NCBI GenBank assembly: GCA_028867595.1
Contig: JAGWGB010000013.1
Location: 1-36,883, forward strand
Length of the DNA: 36,883 nucleotides
From: Nitrososphaerota archaeon
Lineage (GTDB): Archaea; Thermoproteota; Nitrososphaeria; Nitrososphaerales; Nitrosopumilaceae
Direction: 5' to 3'
The translations under genes were made by a program, and so were the position numbers. The notes under the pieces are model-generated. The model was not told the DNA's origin, searched no databases, and saw only the letters and a list, made by a program, of their open reading frames with translations. This document shows positions 24,469 through 31,976 of the stretch, piece after piece (position 1 is the stretch's first letter; each line of letters starts with the position of its first letter).

Positions 24469-24660
24469 ATGCCAGATGAATCATGTAGAAAGTGTGGTGG
24501 AACACTGACAAGATTTTCCCTGTGTGCAGAGTGCATGGGACCAATGCAACAAATCTGCATGAAATGTGGATTGAAGACTGTGGAAAAGCTACACCATGAT
24601 TGTTTCTATTCCATAGAACCGATTCAGTTAACATCCCCACATCTCATAATATTGGAATAA
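24469..24660 (+). CDS. Small Cys-rich zinc-ribbon protein, 63 aa
   Basis: The protein has three CxxC knuckles, C6/C9 (CRKC), C19/C22 (CAEC) and C30/C33 (CMKC), plus His42, His43 and Cys45 (KLHHDCF). Together these could hold two zinc ions. Such micro-proteins may bind nucleic acid or protein. A TATA-like AATATAGC at about 24438-24445 lies near 25 bases before the ATG. It is the last gene inside the inverted-repeat cassette, ending 16 bases before the right repeat. Its first residues (PDESCRKC) resemble those of the secreted-protein frame at 23308. Confidence 0.75.
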   Translation: MPDESCRKCGGTLTRFSLCAECMGPMQQICMKCGLKTVEKLHHDCFYSIEPIQLTSPHLIILE

Positions 24661-24676
24661 CATACACATTTTCTTG

Positions 24677-24757
24677 ATACATTTCTCTAAATGATCTTTA
24701 GTTTCTTAATATCCAAAATTATTTCATTTTGAGAATTGTCCCTCAAATATAATATAC
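24677..24757 (-). repeat. Right copy of the 81-bp inverted repeat
   Basis: The 56 bases 24677-24732 are an exact reverse complement of 23362-23417, and similarity continues to 24757. The outer end (24745-24757, AAATATAATATAC) reads as a plus-strand TATA box about 22-34 bases before the ATG at 24779, so this copy appears to carry the promoter for the small ORF and the HtrA gene. Confidence 0.95.
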
Positions 24758-24778
24758 AAAGAATTTACATTGGATGCC

Positions 24779-24886
24779 ATGACGGCAGATTTGAAATATT
24801 ATTTTGAACAAAGCCAGCCTTTTCCTATAGATCCCCTGCAATTTGAAACAATTTCTGCCGTCAAATTTTTTTTAATTAAGAAATGA
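24779..24886 (+). CDS. Small upstream ORF (35 aa) coupled to the HtrA gene
   Basis: An ATG at 24779 opens a 35-codon frame (MTADLKYYFEQSQPFPIDPL onwards) whose TGA overlaps the HtrA start codon as ATGA. It sits at leaderless distance from the TATA at the edge of the right repeat. Within it, GACGGCAGA (24781-24789) and TCTGCCGTC (24854-24862) are perfect 9-base complements, so the transcript could fold across it. It may be a leader peptide controlling htrA, a real small protein, or a relic. No family is recognised. Confidence 0.45.
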   Translation: MTADLKYYFEQSQPFPIDPLQFETISAVKFFLIKK

Positions 24887-26127
24887 TCCACAAAGAATAC
24901 GTCATTAGCATTATGAGGAAACTACGTACTGTACTCCTTGCTGCAGTGATCCTTGTAGTGCTTGGTAGTACAGGTGTCATACATGTAAACCAGTCCTCTG
25001 CTTCACATGAATTCACAGACAAAATATCGTCTCCTGACTATGTTAGTTTGTTCAAGATGGTGCAAAATTCCGTAGTCAAAATAACAAGTACAGTATCTGA
25101 TCCATCTGAGATCACTATCATAAATGGCATGCCATCCAATGGAGAAACCACCATGCTTGGTTCTGGATTTATGTATGATACTACTGGCCACATTGTCACA
25201 AACGCTCATGTGGTTGGCCAGAATAACGTTGTTTATGTAACTCTCACCGATGGTGATACCTATACTGCAAAAGTAGTTGGAACAGACCCATACAATGATT
25301 TGGCCGTAATACAGATGACTGGCAACTTTACTGGGGAAAGCATAGTTCCGTTGCAGCTTGGTAATTCTTCCCAGCTTGAGGTAGGGCAGTATGTGGCAGC
25401 AATCGGAAATCCATTTGGGCTTGAAGATACAATGACCAACGGCATCGTATCACAGCTTGGTAGATCACTTAACGATGAGGAGACAGGCAGCTTTTCTATT
25501 CCAGATGTTATTCAAACTAGTGCGGCAATAAACCCCGGAAATTCGGGCGGGCCACTTCTTAACATGGATGGACAGGTGATTGGAATGAACACTGCGATAA
25601 AGACCGATACGGGTAACTTTGCAGGAATCGGATATGCAATTCCGTCAAATCAAATTGCAAGAATAGTGCCAATTCTGATAAAAGATGGTGCATACCATCA
25701 TACCTGGCTTGGTATCGAAGGAAGGAATCTAACACCAGACATAGCCCTTGCAAACGGGCTTGAGAGAAACTCCAAGGGCGTAGTAATAGAAAAAGTATCA
25801 ACCAATAGCTCTGCATCAAAAGCTGGTCTTGAAGCAGCAACAGATGACCAGAACGGAATACCCCATGGCGGAGACATAATAGTATCAGTTGATGGGCATC
25901 CTGTTAAATCAGTCTATGACATCACAGCATACCAAGACAACTACAAATCTGTTGGAGACACCATGAATCTTGGAATAGATAGGGCAGGAAAGATAATCAA
26001 TGTCATTGTTACGCTGCAGGCCAGACCACCACCACTACCTCCTACACCTCCAACACCTACAGCATATCCCAGCTTTCCGCAAGTTCCAGGCTTCCCACAA
26101 ATACCAGGTTTTCCACAAGTTCCATGA
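24883..26127 (+). CDS. HtrA/DegP-like serine protease with PDZ domain
   Basis: This 414-residue exported protease degrades or guards misfolded envelope proteins. It has an N-terminal signal sequence (LLAAVILVVLGSTGVIHV). A trypsin-like domain carries the triad His109 (TNAHVVG), Asp139 (YNDLAVI) and Ser221 (GNSGGPLL). One PDZ domain spans about residues 280-380, with HGGDIIVSVDGHPVKSVYDI. The Pro-rich tail has short PGFPQ repeats. A start at Met11 (24913) is also possible and gives a tighter signal peptide. The promoter seems to lie in the right 81-bp repeat, with a 35-codon ORF in between. Confidence 0.92.
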   Translation: MIHKEYVISIMRKLRTVLLAAVILVVLGSTGVIHVNQSSASHEFTDKISSPDYVSLFKMVQNSVVKITSTVSDPSEITIINGMPSNGETTMLGSGFMYDTTGHIVTNAHVVGQNNVVYVTLTDGDTYTAKVVGTDPYNDLAVIQMTGNFTGESIVPLQLGNSSQLEVGQYVAAIGNPFGLEDTMTNGIVSQLGRSLNDEETGSFSIPDVIQTSAAINPGNSGGPLLNMDGQVIGMNTAIKTDTGNFAGIGYAIPSNQIARIVPILIKDGAYHHTWLGIEGRNLTPDIALANGLERNSKGVVIEKVSTNSSASKAGLEAATDDQNGIPHGGDIIVSVDGHPVKSVYDITAYQDNYKSVGDTMNLGIDRAGKIINVIVTLQARPPPLPPTPPTPTAYPSFPQVPGFPQIPGFPQVP

Positions 26128-26128
26128 T

Positions 26129-27196
26129 TTAGGATTTTTTGAATTTCTTTCGGATTTTTCTTAGTCTTTCCATTCCCAATGTCTGTCCAAAAAATCGTCT
26201 TACATAGAAATATGCTACTGCAGTAGCAAGTCCTGCAGAGACAACAATGGTACTCACGATAGGCCAGAACTGTTGTTCATGTGCAGGATAGAGCCCAAAT
26301 ACAGTCGCGATTGTGTTTGGTACAAGTTCTGCAGTTCCTGCCACAGTCCACCAAATTATGAGTATTGTAACCTTGTTAGTAACTTCTGTCTGAATTACAT
26401 TTACACCGGTAGCAACCATCTGCATGACGTTTTCTGACATTTGTATCTGTCTGTCCAACCTACCTAGAATGACCTCAAACTTTGCAAGAATCGGTTCGTC
26501 ATCTGACACCATATCTGCATCACCATATTTTAGATTGTGAACAGTGTCATATGTAGCCCATATTGCGTTTAGAAATGTTAAGAGTGCAGTCTTCATGTTT
26601 GAAAGCTCAAGCGATATATCTCGAGTTACTTGTCTTGAACCTGCAAGATCAATTTCAAATTGCTCTGCTCGTTCAACAATCAATCTCAATATGGAAAAGT
26701 TAGCTTCGCTTATTTCGTCAATTATTCTTGCAAGCAAAAGAGTTTGTCTGTCTGCCCACTGCTCAGGATCTTTTGGAAGTTTACGCAAAAGTGTTTGCGC
26801 ATAGTTGTACAAACGAGTAATCTTTCCCCCATAGTCATCATGTATGGTTAAAACCAAGTCTTTTTTCATAAATATCAATAATGGCGCAGTCTGGGTTGTG
26901 TTGTTTCCAGGTACAACAAAAGGAATCATCAGACCTAGTGTATCTCCTCTGTCCTCGTAACTTGATACATATCCAGAAAGAAGCAAAGACGGATCCATCG
27001 ATACGCCAAGTTTTTCAAGAACTTTTGGAGTTTCTTCAGTTATGCTATCAACAACACATTCTATCCATACGAGGTTACCGCTAGTGATAATTTGTGCAGC
27101 CTCATCAAGGCTAATAGACGGATTCTTAAATGGAGTTCCAGCCTGGAGTCCTGCAGCACTTACTGCTTTTATCATGCTATGGAAACAAGATTTCAT
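26129..27196 (-). CDS. CorA-like divalent metal ion transporter
   Basis: The 355-residue protein has the CorA layout: an N-terminal alpha/beta domain, a long stretch of coiled helices (ARIIDEISEANFSILRLIVE, LSNMKTALLTFLNAIWATYD) and two C-terminal membrane helices (ILIIWWTVAGTAELVPNTIA; IVSTIVVSAGLATAVAYFYV). In CorA the first helix ends with a Gly-Met-Asn selectivity motif; here the corresponding place reads TVFGLYPAHEQQ, so GMN is absent. The transported ion therefore cannot be assumed to be Mg2+. It converges on the HtrA gene with a one-base gap. The start could also be the Met at residue 8. Confidence 0.82.
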   Translation of the reverse strand: MKSCFHSMIKAVSAAGLQAGTPFKNPSISLDEAAQIITSGNLVWIECVVDSITEETPKVLEKLGVSMDPSLLLSGYVSSYEDRGDTLGLMIPFVVPGNNTTQTAPLLIFMKKDLVLTIHDDYGGKITRLYNYAQTLLRKLPKDPEQWADRQTLLLARIIDEISEANFSILRLIVERAEQFEIDLAGSRQVTRDISLELSNMKTALLTFLNAIWATYDTVHNLKYGDADMVSDDEPILAKFEVILGRLDRQIQMSENVMQMVATGVNVIQTEVTNKVTILIIWWTVAGTAELVPNTIATVFGLYPAHEQQFWPIVSTIVVSAGLATAVAYFYVRRFFGQTLGMERLRKIRKKFKKS

Positions 27197-27637
27197 CTAT
27201 ATACGCCTATTTGTGAAAAATGATAACACTGACCTGCCAGCTTGAAATCCACAATCAGACTCTAAATCAATAAAAATGAAAAAGGCGTTTTACAAAATGT
27301 CGTTACAGGATGTTTTTCATCGTTTGGTTGAATGTGAAAAATATTCACATAGGAGACAGACCACAAATTTTCAAATATTCATTCAAATGTATTGAAACCA
27401 AAATCAATCCCTATACGACGAGCGGTTTACGATTACAGTTTTTGTTTGATAATGGCCCAAAATCCACATAGTATGTTTTTACCATTTATCCACATTCTAT
27501 TTTAGTTATTATGCGAAACCAGATCATTTCTATTAAAATTAGCCCAAATCAACTATAAACCTAGAATATTTCGATTTTTTATTGAAAATTAAAGGTTCAT
27601 AAATCGTTTTCACCAACTCTCGGAGAATTAGCAGACC
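27197..27637. other. Intergenic region before the SNF2 gene
   Basis: This 441-base AT-rich stretch has no convincing gene. It holds the start region of the CorA-like gene on the left and a TATA-like TTCATAAATC at about 27596-27605 some 33 bases before the SNF2 start. TGTGAA and TTCACA form a small inverted repeat at about 27335-27351. A 39-codon frame at 27276-27395 is weak. I see no hairpin cluster or GC-rich island. Confidence 0.5.
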
Positions 27638-29839
27638 ATGAAAGAATTTGGAACCTTAGAATATGTCTTGGACACTTACTCGAAAAACTGGACCTGGAAG
27701 CTTACTGGCTCAAGAGCAGTAAGCATGGTTGCCAGAGTCATTCCTCAAGCTTGGTATGGAGACGGTCCTGAAGAAGCAATAGTACCGGATACAGAACATA
27801 ACGTTCAGAAAATCAAATGGATAATGGAGACATATCCGCTTGAGATTAAATCACGAAACATTTGGCAAAGAAAGACAAAACACATGGTAATTCCAAAAAG
27901 AAAATGGACTAGAATAGAAAAACTTCGCAAAGCAAACGCAGGAGATCAGTTCAGGGGCAAGCTGCTTGATTTCCAGAGAGAAGGCTTGGACTTTTTGCTA
28001 AAATCTTCTGGCAATGCACTTTTAGCTGACGAAATGGGATTGGGTAAATGTGTAGTTGGCAATACAATTATTCATACAGTTGATGGTCCAATCACAATCG
28101 AAACGATATGGAATAATGCATCTGTGACCGAATCTTATCATGATGAAGAATGGGCTCATCTCACAACACCCATCACAATCCAAACATTCGATGGAGAAAA
28201 AATCATCAGCAAAAAAATAAACAAAGTTTTCAGGCAAAAAATAAACGAACCCATGATAGAGATTAATCTATCTAATACATCGCTAAAATGTACGAGGAGA
28301 CATAGGCTCCTCACCTTACATGGATGGAAAACAGCATTTGAATTGATTTCAAGTGATAAAATTGCTTTATCTACAGAAACATTTGATTGCAGTCATTCAA
28401 ATCAAATTCTAGTCTCTAAATCCATCTATTGGTGTCCCATAGAATCTATGCACTCAATAGAATTTTCTGGTTACGTGTATGATCTTTCAGTTCCTGAAAC
28501 CCACAACTATATCGCAAATGGAATCATAACGCACAACACTGTTCAGACCTTATCATATTTAGCTACAGAGAAACAAACATTTCCAGCCTTGATAGTGGCA
28601 CCACTTGTAACATTAAGTAATTGGCAGAGAGAGATTCAAAAGTTTCTTAAAAAAAGAAGCAGAAACGGAAGAGTTGTTGAAACTCAATATCCTTCTTCTG
28701 TGCTTATTCGCACTGGCAAATCTCAAGAGATTGCCAAACATGACATTTACATCATAAATTATGATCTTCTATACAAAAGACTTGGCGACCTTTCAAAGTT
28801 GAACATACGCACACTTGTATGTGATGAAGTTCAACATCTTCGTTCAAAATCAACCAAGAAATATTCTGCAGTAAAGAAACTTTCCGGATTAGAATCAGTA
28901 AAGTACAGAATAGGGCTTTCTGGAACACCAATTTACAATAGAGGCTCTGAGATATGGCCAATAGTTGACATACTAAGACCAGGACTTCTTGGAAGCTTTG
29001 AGGAGTTTTGTGAGTATTTCTGTTATGTAAATGAGAAAGGAAAAGCAATAGTGCTTGAAAGCAAACGTGCAAGTTTGGGTGAAGAGTTACGAAAACATGT
29101 CATGCTGAGACGCAAAAAATCTGACGTCCTAAAGGAATTAAAAGAAAAGGTGAGATACAAAGAATTTATCGATTCAGATATCAATTACTACTATGCCGAG
29201 CTTGACAAGATTTGGAAACGACTAGAAGAGGAGCAAAAAACTGCAACCTCTGCATTTGATAAATTTTCTTCATACAAGAGGGCAATCCAGAGTGAGAGAC
29301 AAGCAGCTGGCGCTGCAAAATTGCCCCATGTCATAGAGTTTGTCAAGAACATCATGGAGATAGAAGAAAGTGTGGTGGTGTTCTGCCATCACAAGGCAAT
29401 ACATGCGTTGTTGCACAAGAGCCTTCATGAATATTCGCCTTCGTCCATCATAGGTGGGCAGTCAGACAAGGAAAGACAGGACAACATAGACAAATTCCAA
29501 AATGGCGAAACAAAGCTAATGATTGCCGGACTTCGAGCTGGAAATGTGGGAATAAACCTAAGCAAGGCAAGATACGTCATATTTGCAGAGCTTGATTGGA
29601 GTCCTGCAATACACAGACAGGCAGAAGACAGACTGCACAGAATAGGGCAAAAAAATACTGTATTTGCATATTATTTGATAGGCAATGCAACGCTTGATGA
29701 TCATGTGGCAAACGTTCTCGTTGACAAGAGTTATGAGATTGATGCAATCATGGACGAAAAAGAAGAAGCGTTTGAAAACAAGGACAAGGCAGAGTTAATC
29801 TTGGCCCAAATTCATGACAGGCTTACTGCAAAACACTAG
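27638..29839 (+). CDS. SNF2-family helicase/translocase containing a mini-intein
   Basis: The 733-residue frame encodes a SNF2/Rad54-like DNA translocase of 570 residues once the intein is removed. An N-terminal region of about 115 residues precedes the ATPase. Motif I reads DEMGLGK, is broken by the intein after Lys137, and resumes as TVQTL. Later motifs are IVAPLVTLSNW (Ia), LVCDEVQHL (II), GLSGTPI (III), a C-terminal lobe with VVVFCHHKAI, MIAGLRAGNVGINL (V) and QAEDRLHRIGQKN (VI). Splicing must occur to rebuild the P-loop, so the unspliced protein should be inactive. A TATA-like box at about 27596-27605 precedes it. Confidence 0.93.
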   Translation: MKEFGTLEYVLDTYSKNWTWKLTGSRAVSMVARVIPQAWYGDGPEEAIVPDTEHNVQKIKWIMETYPLEIKSRNIWQRKTKHMVIPKRKWTRIEKLRKANAGDQFRGKLLDFQREGLDFLLKSSGNALLADEMGLGKCVVGNTIIHTVDGPITIETIWNNASVTESYHDEEWAHLTTPITIQTFDGEKIISKKINKVFRQKINEPMIEINLSNTSLKCTRRHRLLTLHGWKTAFELISSDKIALSTETFDCSHSNQILVSKSIYWCPIESMHSIEFSGYVYDLSVPETHNYIANGIITHNTVQTLSYLATEKQTFPALIVAPLVTLSNWQREIQKFLKKRSRNGRVVETQYPSSVLIRTGKSQEIAKHDIYIINYDLLYKRLGDLSKLNIRTLVCDEVQHLRSKSTKKYSAVKKLSGLESVKYRIGLSGTPIYNRGSEIWPIVDILRPGLLGSFEEFCEYFCYVNEKGKAIVLESKRASLGEELRKHVMLRRKKSDVLKELKEKVRYKEFIDSDINYYYAELDKIWKRLEEEQKTATSAFDKFSSYKRAIQSERQAAGAAKLPHVIEFVKNIMEIEESVVVFCHHKAIHALLHKSLHEYSPSSIIGGQSDKERQDNIDKFQNGETKLMIAGLRAGNVGINLSKARYVIFAELDWSPAIHRQAEDRLHRIGQKNTVFAYYLIGNATLDDHVANVLVDKSYEIDAIMDEKEEAFENKDKAELILAQIHDRLTAKH
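28049..28537 (+). mobile_element. Mini-intein in the SNF2 P-loop (163 aa)
   Basis: Residues 138-300 of the SNF2 frame form an intein. Block A begins with Cys1 (CVVGNTIIHTVDGPITIETI). Block B is SLKCTRRHRLLTLHGW with the T-x-x-H His. Block F is YVYDLSVPETHNYIANG, and block G is IITHN, with penultimate His and terminal Asn. The +1 extein residue is Thr. Joining GLGK to TVQTL restores a perfect Walker A motif. The gap between blocks B and F is too short for a homing endonuclease and has no LAGLIDADG motif, so this is a mini-intein that can no longer home by itself. Confidence 0.95.
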
Positions 29840-30021
29840 CTTTTTGATTCGTGTATTTCATACTTGTCAAAAAAATCTTGACCTTCGCCTTGTTTTTGTA
29901 CAATAAATGACTCTAGTTTTTTTATAACTTCGGCTCTAGTCATTCTTCCTTCAGTCGATACATAGTGTGGTACAGAGACTTCTCGAAATTTTTTATAACT
30001 CATTCCTTTTCCCATAGACAA
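29836..30021 (-). CDS. Conserved small protein, 61 aa
   Basis: A small basic protein with no recognised family. The core VPHYVSTEGRMTRAEVIKKL could be a short helix-loop-helix, and the tail is charged. Its stop codon overlaps that of the SNF2 gene (CTAG at 29836-29839). Possible starts are the first Met or Met3. It lies 30 bases downstream of the DnaJ-TPR gene's partner region on the same strand side, with a 29-base gap to 30051. Confidence rests on tight packing and composition. Confidence 0.6.
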   Translation of the reverse strand: MSMGKGMSYKKFREVSVPHYVSTEGRMTRAEVIKKLESFIVQKQGEGQDFFDKYEIHESKS

Positions 30022-30050
30022 TCAGATCACGGCAAACGATATAAGAGATC

Positions 30051-30791
30051 TTAGCGTCGCAGTTTTTTTGCCTGCTCGATGCATTTTTGGCCTTCCTTTT
30101 TTCTTTCCATGTTAAGCAGCACACTCCCTTTGTTGTACCAGGCTGCAGCAAAGTCACGGTCCAGCTTTATTGCTTTATCAAATGAATCCAATGCATCACT
30201 ATGCCTTTTGAGATTATAGAGACATACGCCTCTAAAATTCCATATTGTTGCATAATCAGGGTTTAGTTCAATTGCCTTTTCAAATGACACTAGTGCATCA
30301 TCGTATCGTCTCAGGTCAGAAAGACATACGCCCCTTAGATTCCACGCACTCATTGATTTCGGGTTGATTTGCAGTACCTTGTCATAGCACACAAGTGCTT
30401 CCTCGTATCGCTTTAGGTTGGATAAGCAGTCTCCTTTTCTAAGCCAAGCATTTTCATGCCGCGGTAGGCTTTCTGTGACCTTGTCATAGAGTACCACTGC
30501 CTCATCGTATTTACGTACGGCAAAAAGTGTCTCTGCTTTATCGTACCAAGATACGGCATCCTCAGGGTACATGTCAGAGAATTTCTTGTGTTGTGACTTT
30601 ATTGCGGCCTTGTGTTGGTTTTTTAGCATCTGATAGGCATCAGTTATCAGTTTGAACTGGTCATCGTCAGTTCCCGGTGAATTTTTGTCGGGATGATGCT
30701 TGAGCACCAATTTTCTGTATGCTTGTCTTACCTCTTTCATAGACGCACCAGGCTCTAGCCCAAGTATTTCATAGCATTTTACAGTATTCAA
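30051..30791 (-). CDS. DnaJ-domain TPR protein
   Basis: The 246-residue protein has an N-terminal J domain (residues 5-68) with the Hsp70-activating His-Pro-Asp at 33-35. About five tetratricopeptide repeats of 34 residues follow (for example NAWLRKGDCLSNLKRYEEAL). A J domain stimulates DnaK's ATPase, and TPRs bind client or partner proteins, so this is likely a specialised co-chaperone. No membrane segment is visible. Repeats three and four are closely similar (RGVCLSDLRRYDDAL and RGVCLYNLKRHSDAL), which suggests recent internal duplication. Confidence 0.92.
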   Translation of the reverse strand: MNTVKCYEILGLEPGASMKEVRQAYRKLVLKHHPDKNSPGTDDDQFKLITDAYQMLKNQHKAAIKSQHKKFSDMYPEDAVSWYDKAETLFAVRKYDEAVVLYDKVTESLPRHENAWLRKGDCLSNLKRYEEALVCYDKVLQINPKSMSAWNLRGVCLSDLRRYDDALVSFEKAIELNPDYATIWNFRGVCLYNLKRHSDALDSFDKAIKLDRDFAAAWYNKGSVLLNMERKKEGQKCIEQAKKLRR

Positions 30792-30968
30792 TTCATGTCA
30801 CCAGAATACATGTTAGGGGATTTGTGAAAACTTGTCAAGTTACGCATTTCCAACATAACAATACTGATTTTATCATAGTATAAATGTAAAAACCTCATCT
30901 TTGTTCCAGATTTATCAATATTTCAGATTTACATTTTCGTTGAATTTTGTTTAATTCAAAGTGTCAAA

Positions 30969-30991
30969 AATTTATTCCCAAGGAATAAATT
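30969..30991 (+). promoter_or_regulatory. Perfect 10-bp palindrome over the promoter of the 54-aa gene
   Basis: AATTTATTCC (30969-30978), a CAA spacer and GGAATAAATT (30982-30991) form a perfect inverted repeat. The right arm AATAAATT is itself the likely TATA box, 25-32 bases before the ATG at 31016. A protein bound here would block TBP, as repressors do, or the arms may be a symmetric BRE-TATA arrangement. Confidence 0.5.
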
Positions 30992-31015
30992 GAAAAATAT
31001 TTTAGCGATGGTGAA

Positions 31016-31180
31016 ATGGCAAATCAAACAATAAGTGAACTTGTCAAGCTAGCAGATAAGATAGTTATTGATGAGGTAAAAGGCAAGAAAGTGACTTTGA
31101 AGATAAGCTGGTTTGATCTCAAAGGAGCACGCAAGTCAAAAAAGTTTTTGCTGAACGAAAAAGAAAAGATCGAGTTTTAG
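31016..31180 (+). CDS. Small basic protein, 54 aa
   Basis: A 54-codon frame starting ATG with a well-placed promoter. The product (ANQTISELVKLADKIVIDEV, then a Lys-rich half with LKISWFDLKGARKSKKFLLN) has a helical first half and a probable beta second half. It is cytoplasmic, and no family is recognised. The palindrome over its TATA box suggests tight control. A candidate structured RNA follows about 125 bases downstream. Confidence 0.6.
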   Translation: MANQTISELVKLADKIVIDEVKGKKVTLKISWFDLKGARKSKKFLLNEKEKIEF

Positions 31181-31304
31181 ATCTAACTTACTTTTTTATT
31201 TTATTTGCGTTAAATTTTTTGCTAAAAAGAGCGATAAACTACATAGCATAAAAATTTTGTTCATAAATTTATCCTACTACTAATAAGCAAAAAAATACCC
31301 CTCA

Positions 31305-31397
31305 ACATGGCGGACATTCCTTGTCTGTGAAAAGACAGGAACTCAGGCTTATCACCATGGTCTGAACGATCCTTTACCCACATGGACAAGGAACGCC
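31305..31397 (+). ncRNA. Candidate structured RNA with two competing folds
   Basis: A GC-richer island stands out in the AT-rich 455-base gap 31181-31635. Locally, TTCC-T-TGTCT (31317-31326) pairs with AGACA-GGAA (31333-31341) around a GTGAAA loop. Alternatively, GGCG (31309-31312) plus TTCCTTGTC (31317-31325) pairs with GACAAGGAA-CGCC (31385-31397), a 13-bp long-range helix with a 4-base bulge. The two folds exclude each other. A TATA-like CATAAATTTATCC (31262-31274) lies about 30 bases upstream. No open frame fits. The rest of the gap shows only a weak hairpin at 31463-31480. Confidence 0.5.
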
Positions 31398-31635
31398 TAA
31401 TTTATCACATAATGTATAGAAATGCCCAAAACTCACCGTGCCGTATTATTATTTGATGAGCTTTGTGTTATACAGCACAAGACGAAGCCTATACAGAAAA
31501 ACATTCGTACTATATTCCAGCAATTATGAAATAATCGAAGACGATTAGTCATGTCAAAAAAGATCAGAAAGTAGTAAACCTATTGTGAACTAGTGTACTA
31601 GAACATAAATCAAGTACAAATATTCATGAAATTTG

Positions 31636-31917
31636 TTATTCACTTATTTTTTGTATGAACAGGTCTAGTTTTTCATGATTCTCAAATCCAGTCAATTCAT
31701 TTCTTATCTTGTCTACCAGTACCAAGTACGAGTCTCCATACAATTCTTTTAGGGCAAAATTCAGGACGTCCGGGTTTCTATAACAGTCAGAAAATGTTAG
31801 ATTATGAGCTCCCAGTATCTCTGCCACTTTGGCATGACTCAAAACTCCAACTTCCATTATAATTTTTTCGACAATCACTCCAACCACATCTCCGATTAGG
31901 TCTTCATTACTGTGCAA
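31636..31917 (-). CDS. Conserved hypothetical protein, 93 aa
   Basis: A small, mostly helical, acidic cytoplasmic protein (NEDLIGDVVGVIVEKIIMEV at its start, VLNFALKELYGDSYLVLVDK in the second half). The family is not recognised. The segment VLSHAKVAEILGAHNLTFSD could be a helix-turn-helix-like fold, but no clear recognition helix is seen. It is preceded by the signal-anchored gene at 31977 on the same strand, with a 59-base gap. Confidence 0.65.
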   Translation of the reverse strand: MHSNEDLIGDVVGVIVEKIIMEVGVLSHAKVAEILGAHNLTFSDCYRNPDVLNFALKELYGDSYLVLVDKIRNELTGFENHEKLDLFIQKISE

Positions 31918-31976
31918 TTATTCGCAACCCATTACACATTAGAAAAACATGTTATTAAATTTGATAATAAAAATAG

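Noticed and set aside
23337-24757. Reading the inverted repeats as ends of an insertion sequence or transposon
   Set aside because: No transposase or recombinase lies between them, no target-site duplication is seen, and both ends double as promoters of flanking genes.
27276-27395. 39-codon ORF in the gap before the SNF2 gene
   Set aside because: No family, Shine-Dalgarno or clear domain pattern, and its length is expected by chance in such a gap.
28049-28537. Full-length intein with homing endonuclease
   Set aside because: Only 163 residues are present; no LAGLIDADG or HNH motif fits between the splicing blocks.
31454-31500. TGATGA resembling box C of a C/D guide RNA
   Set aside because: No matching CTGA box D at a suitable distance and no terminal stem around it.
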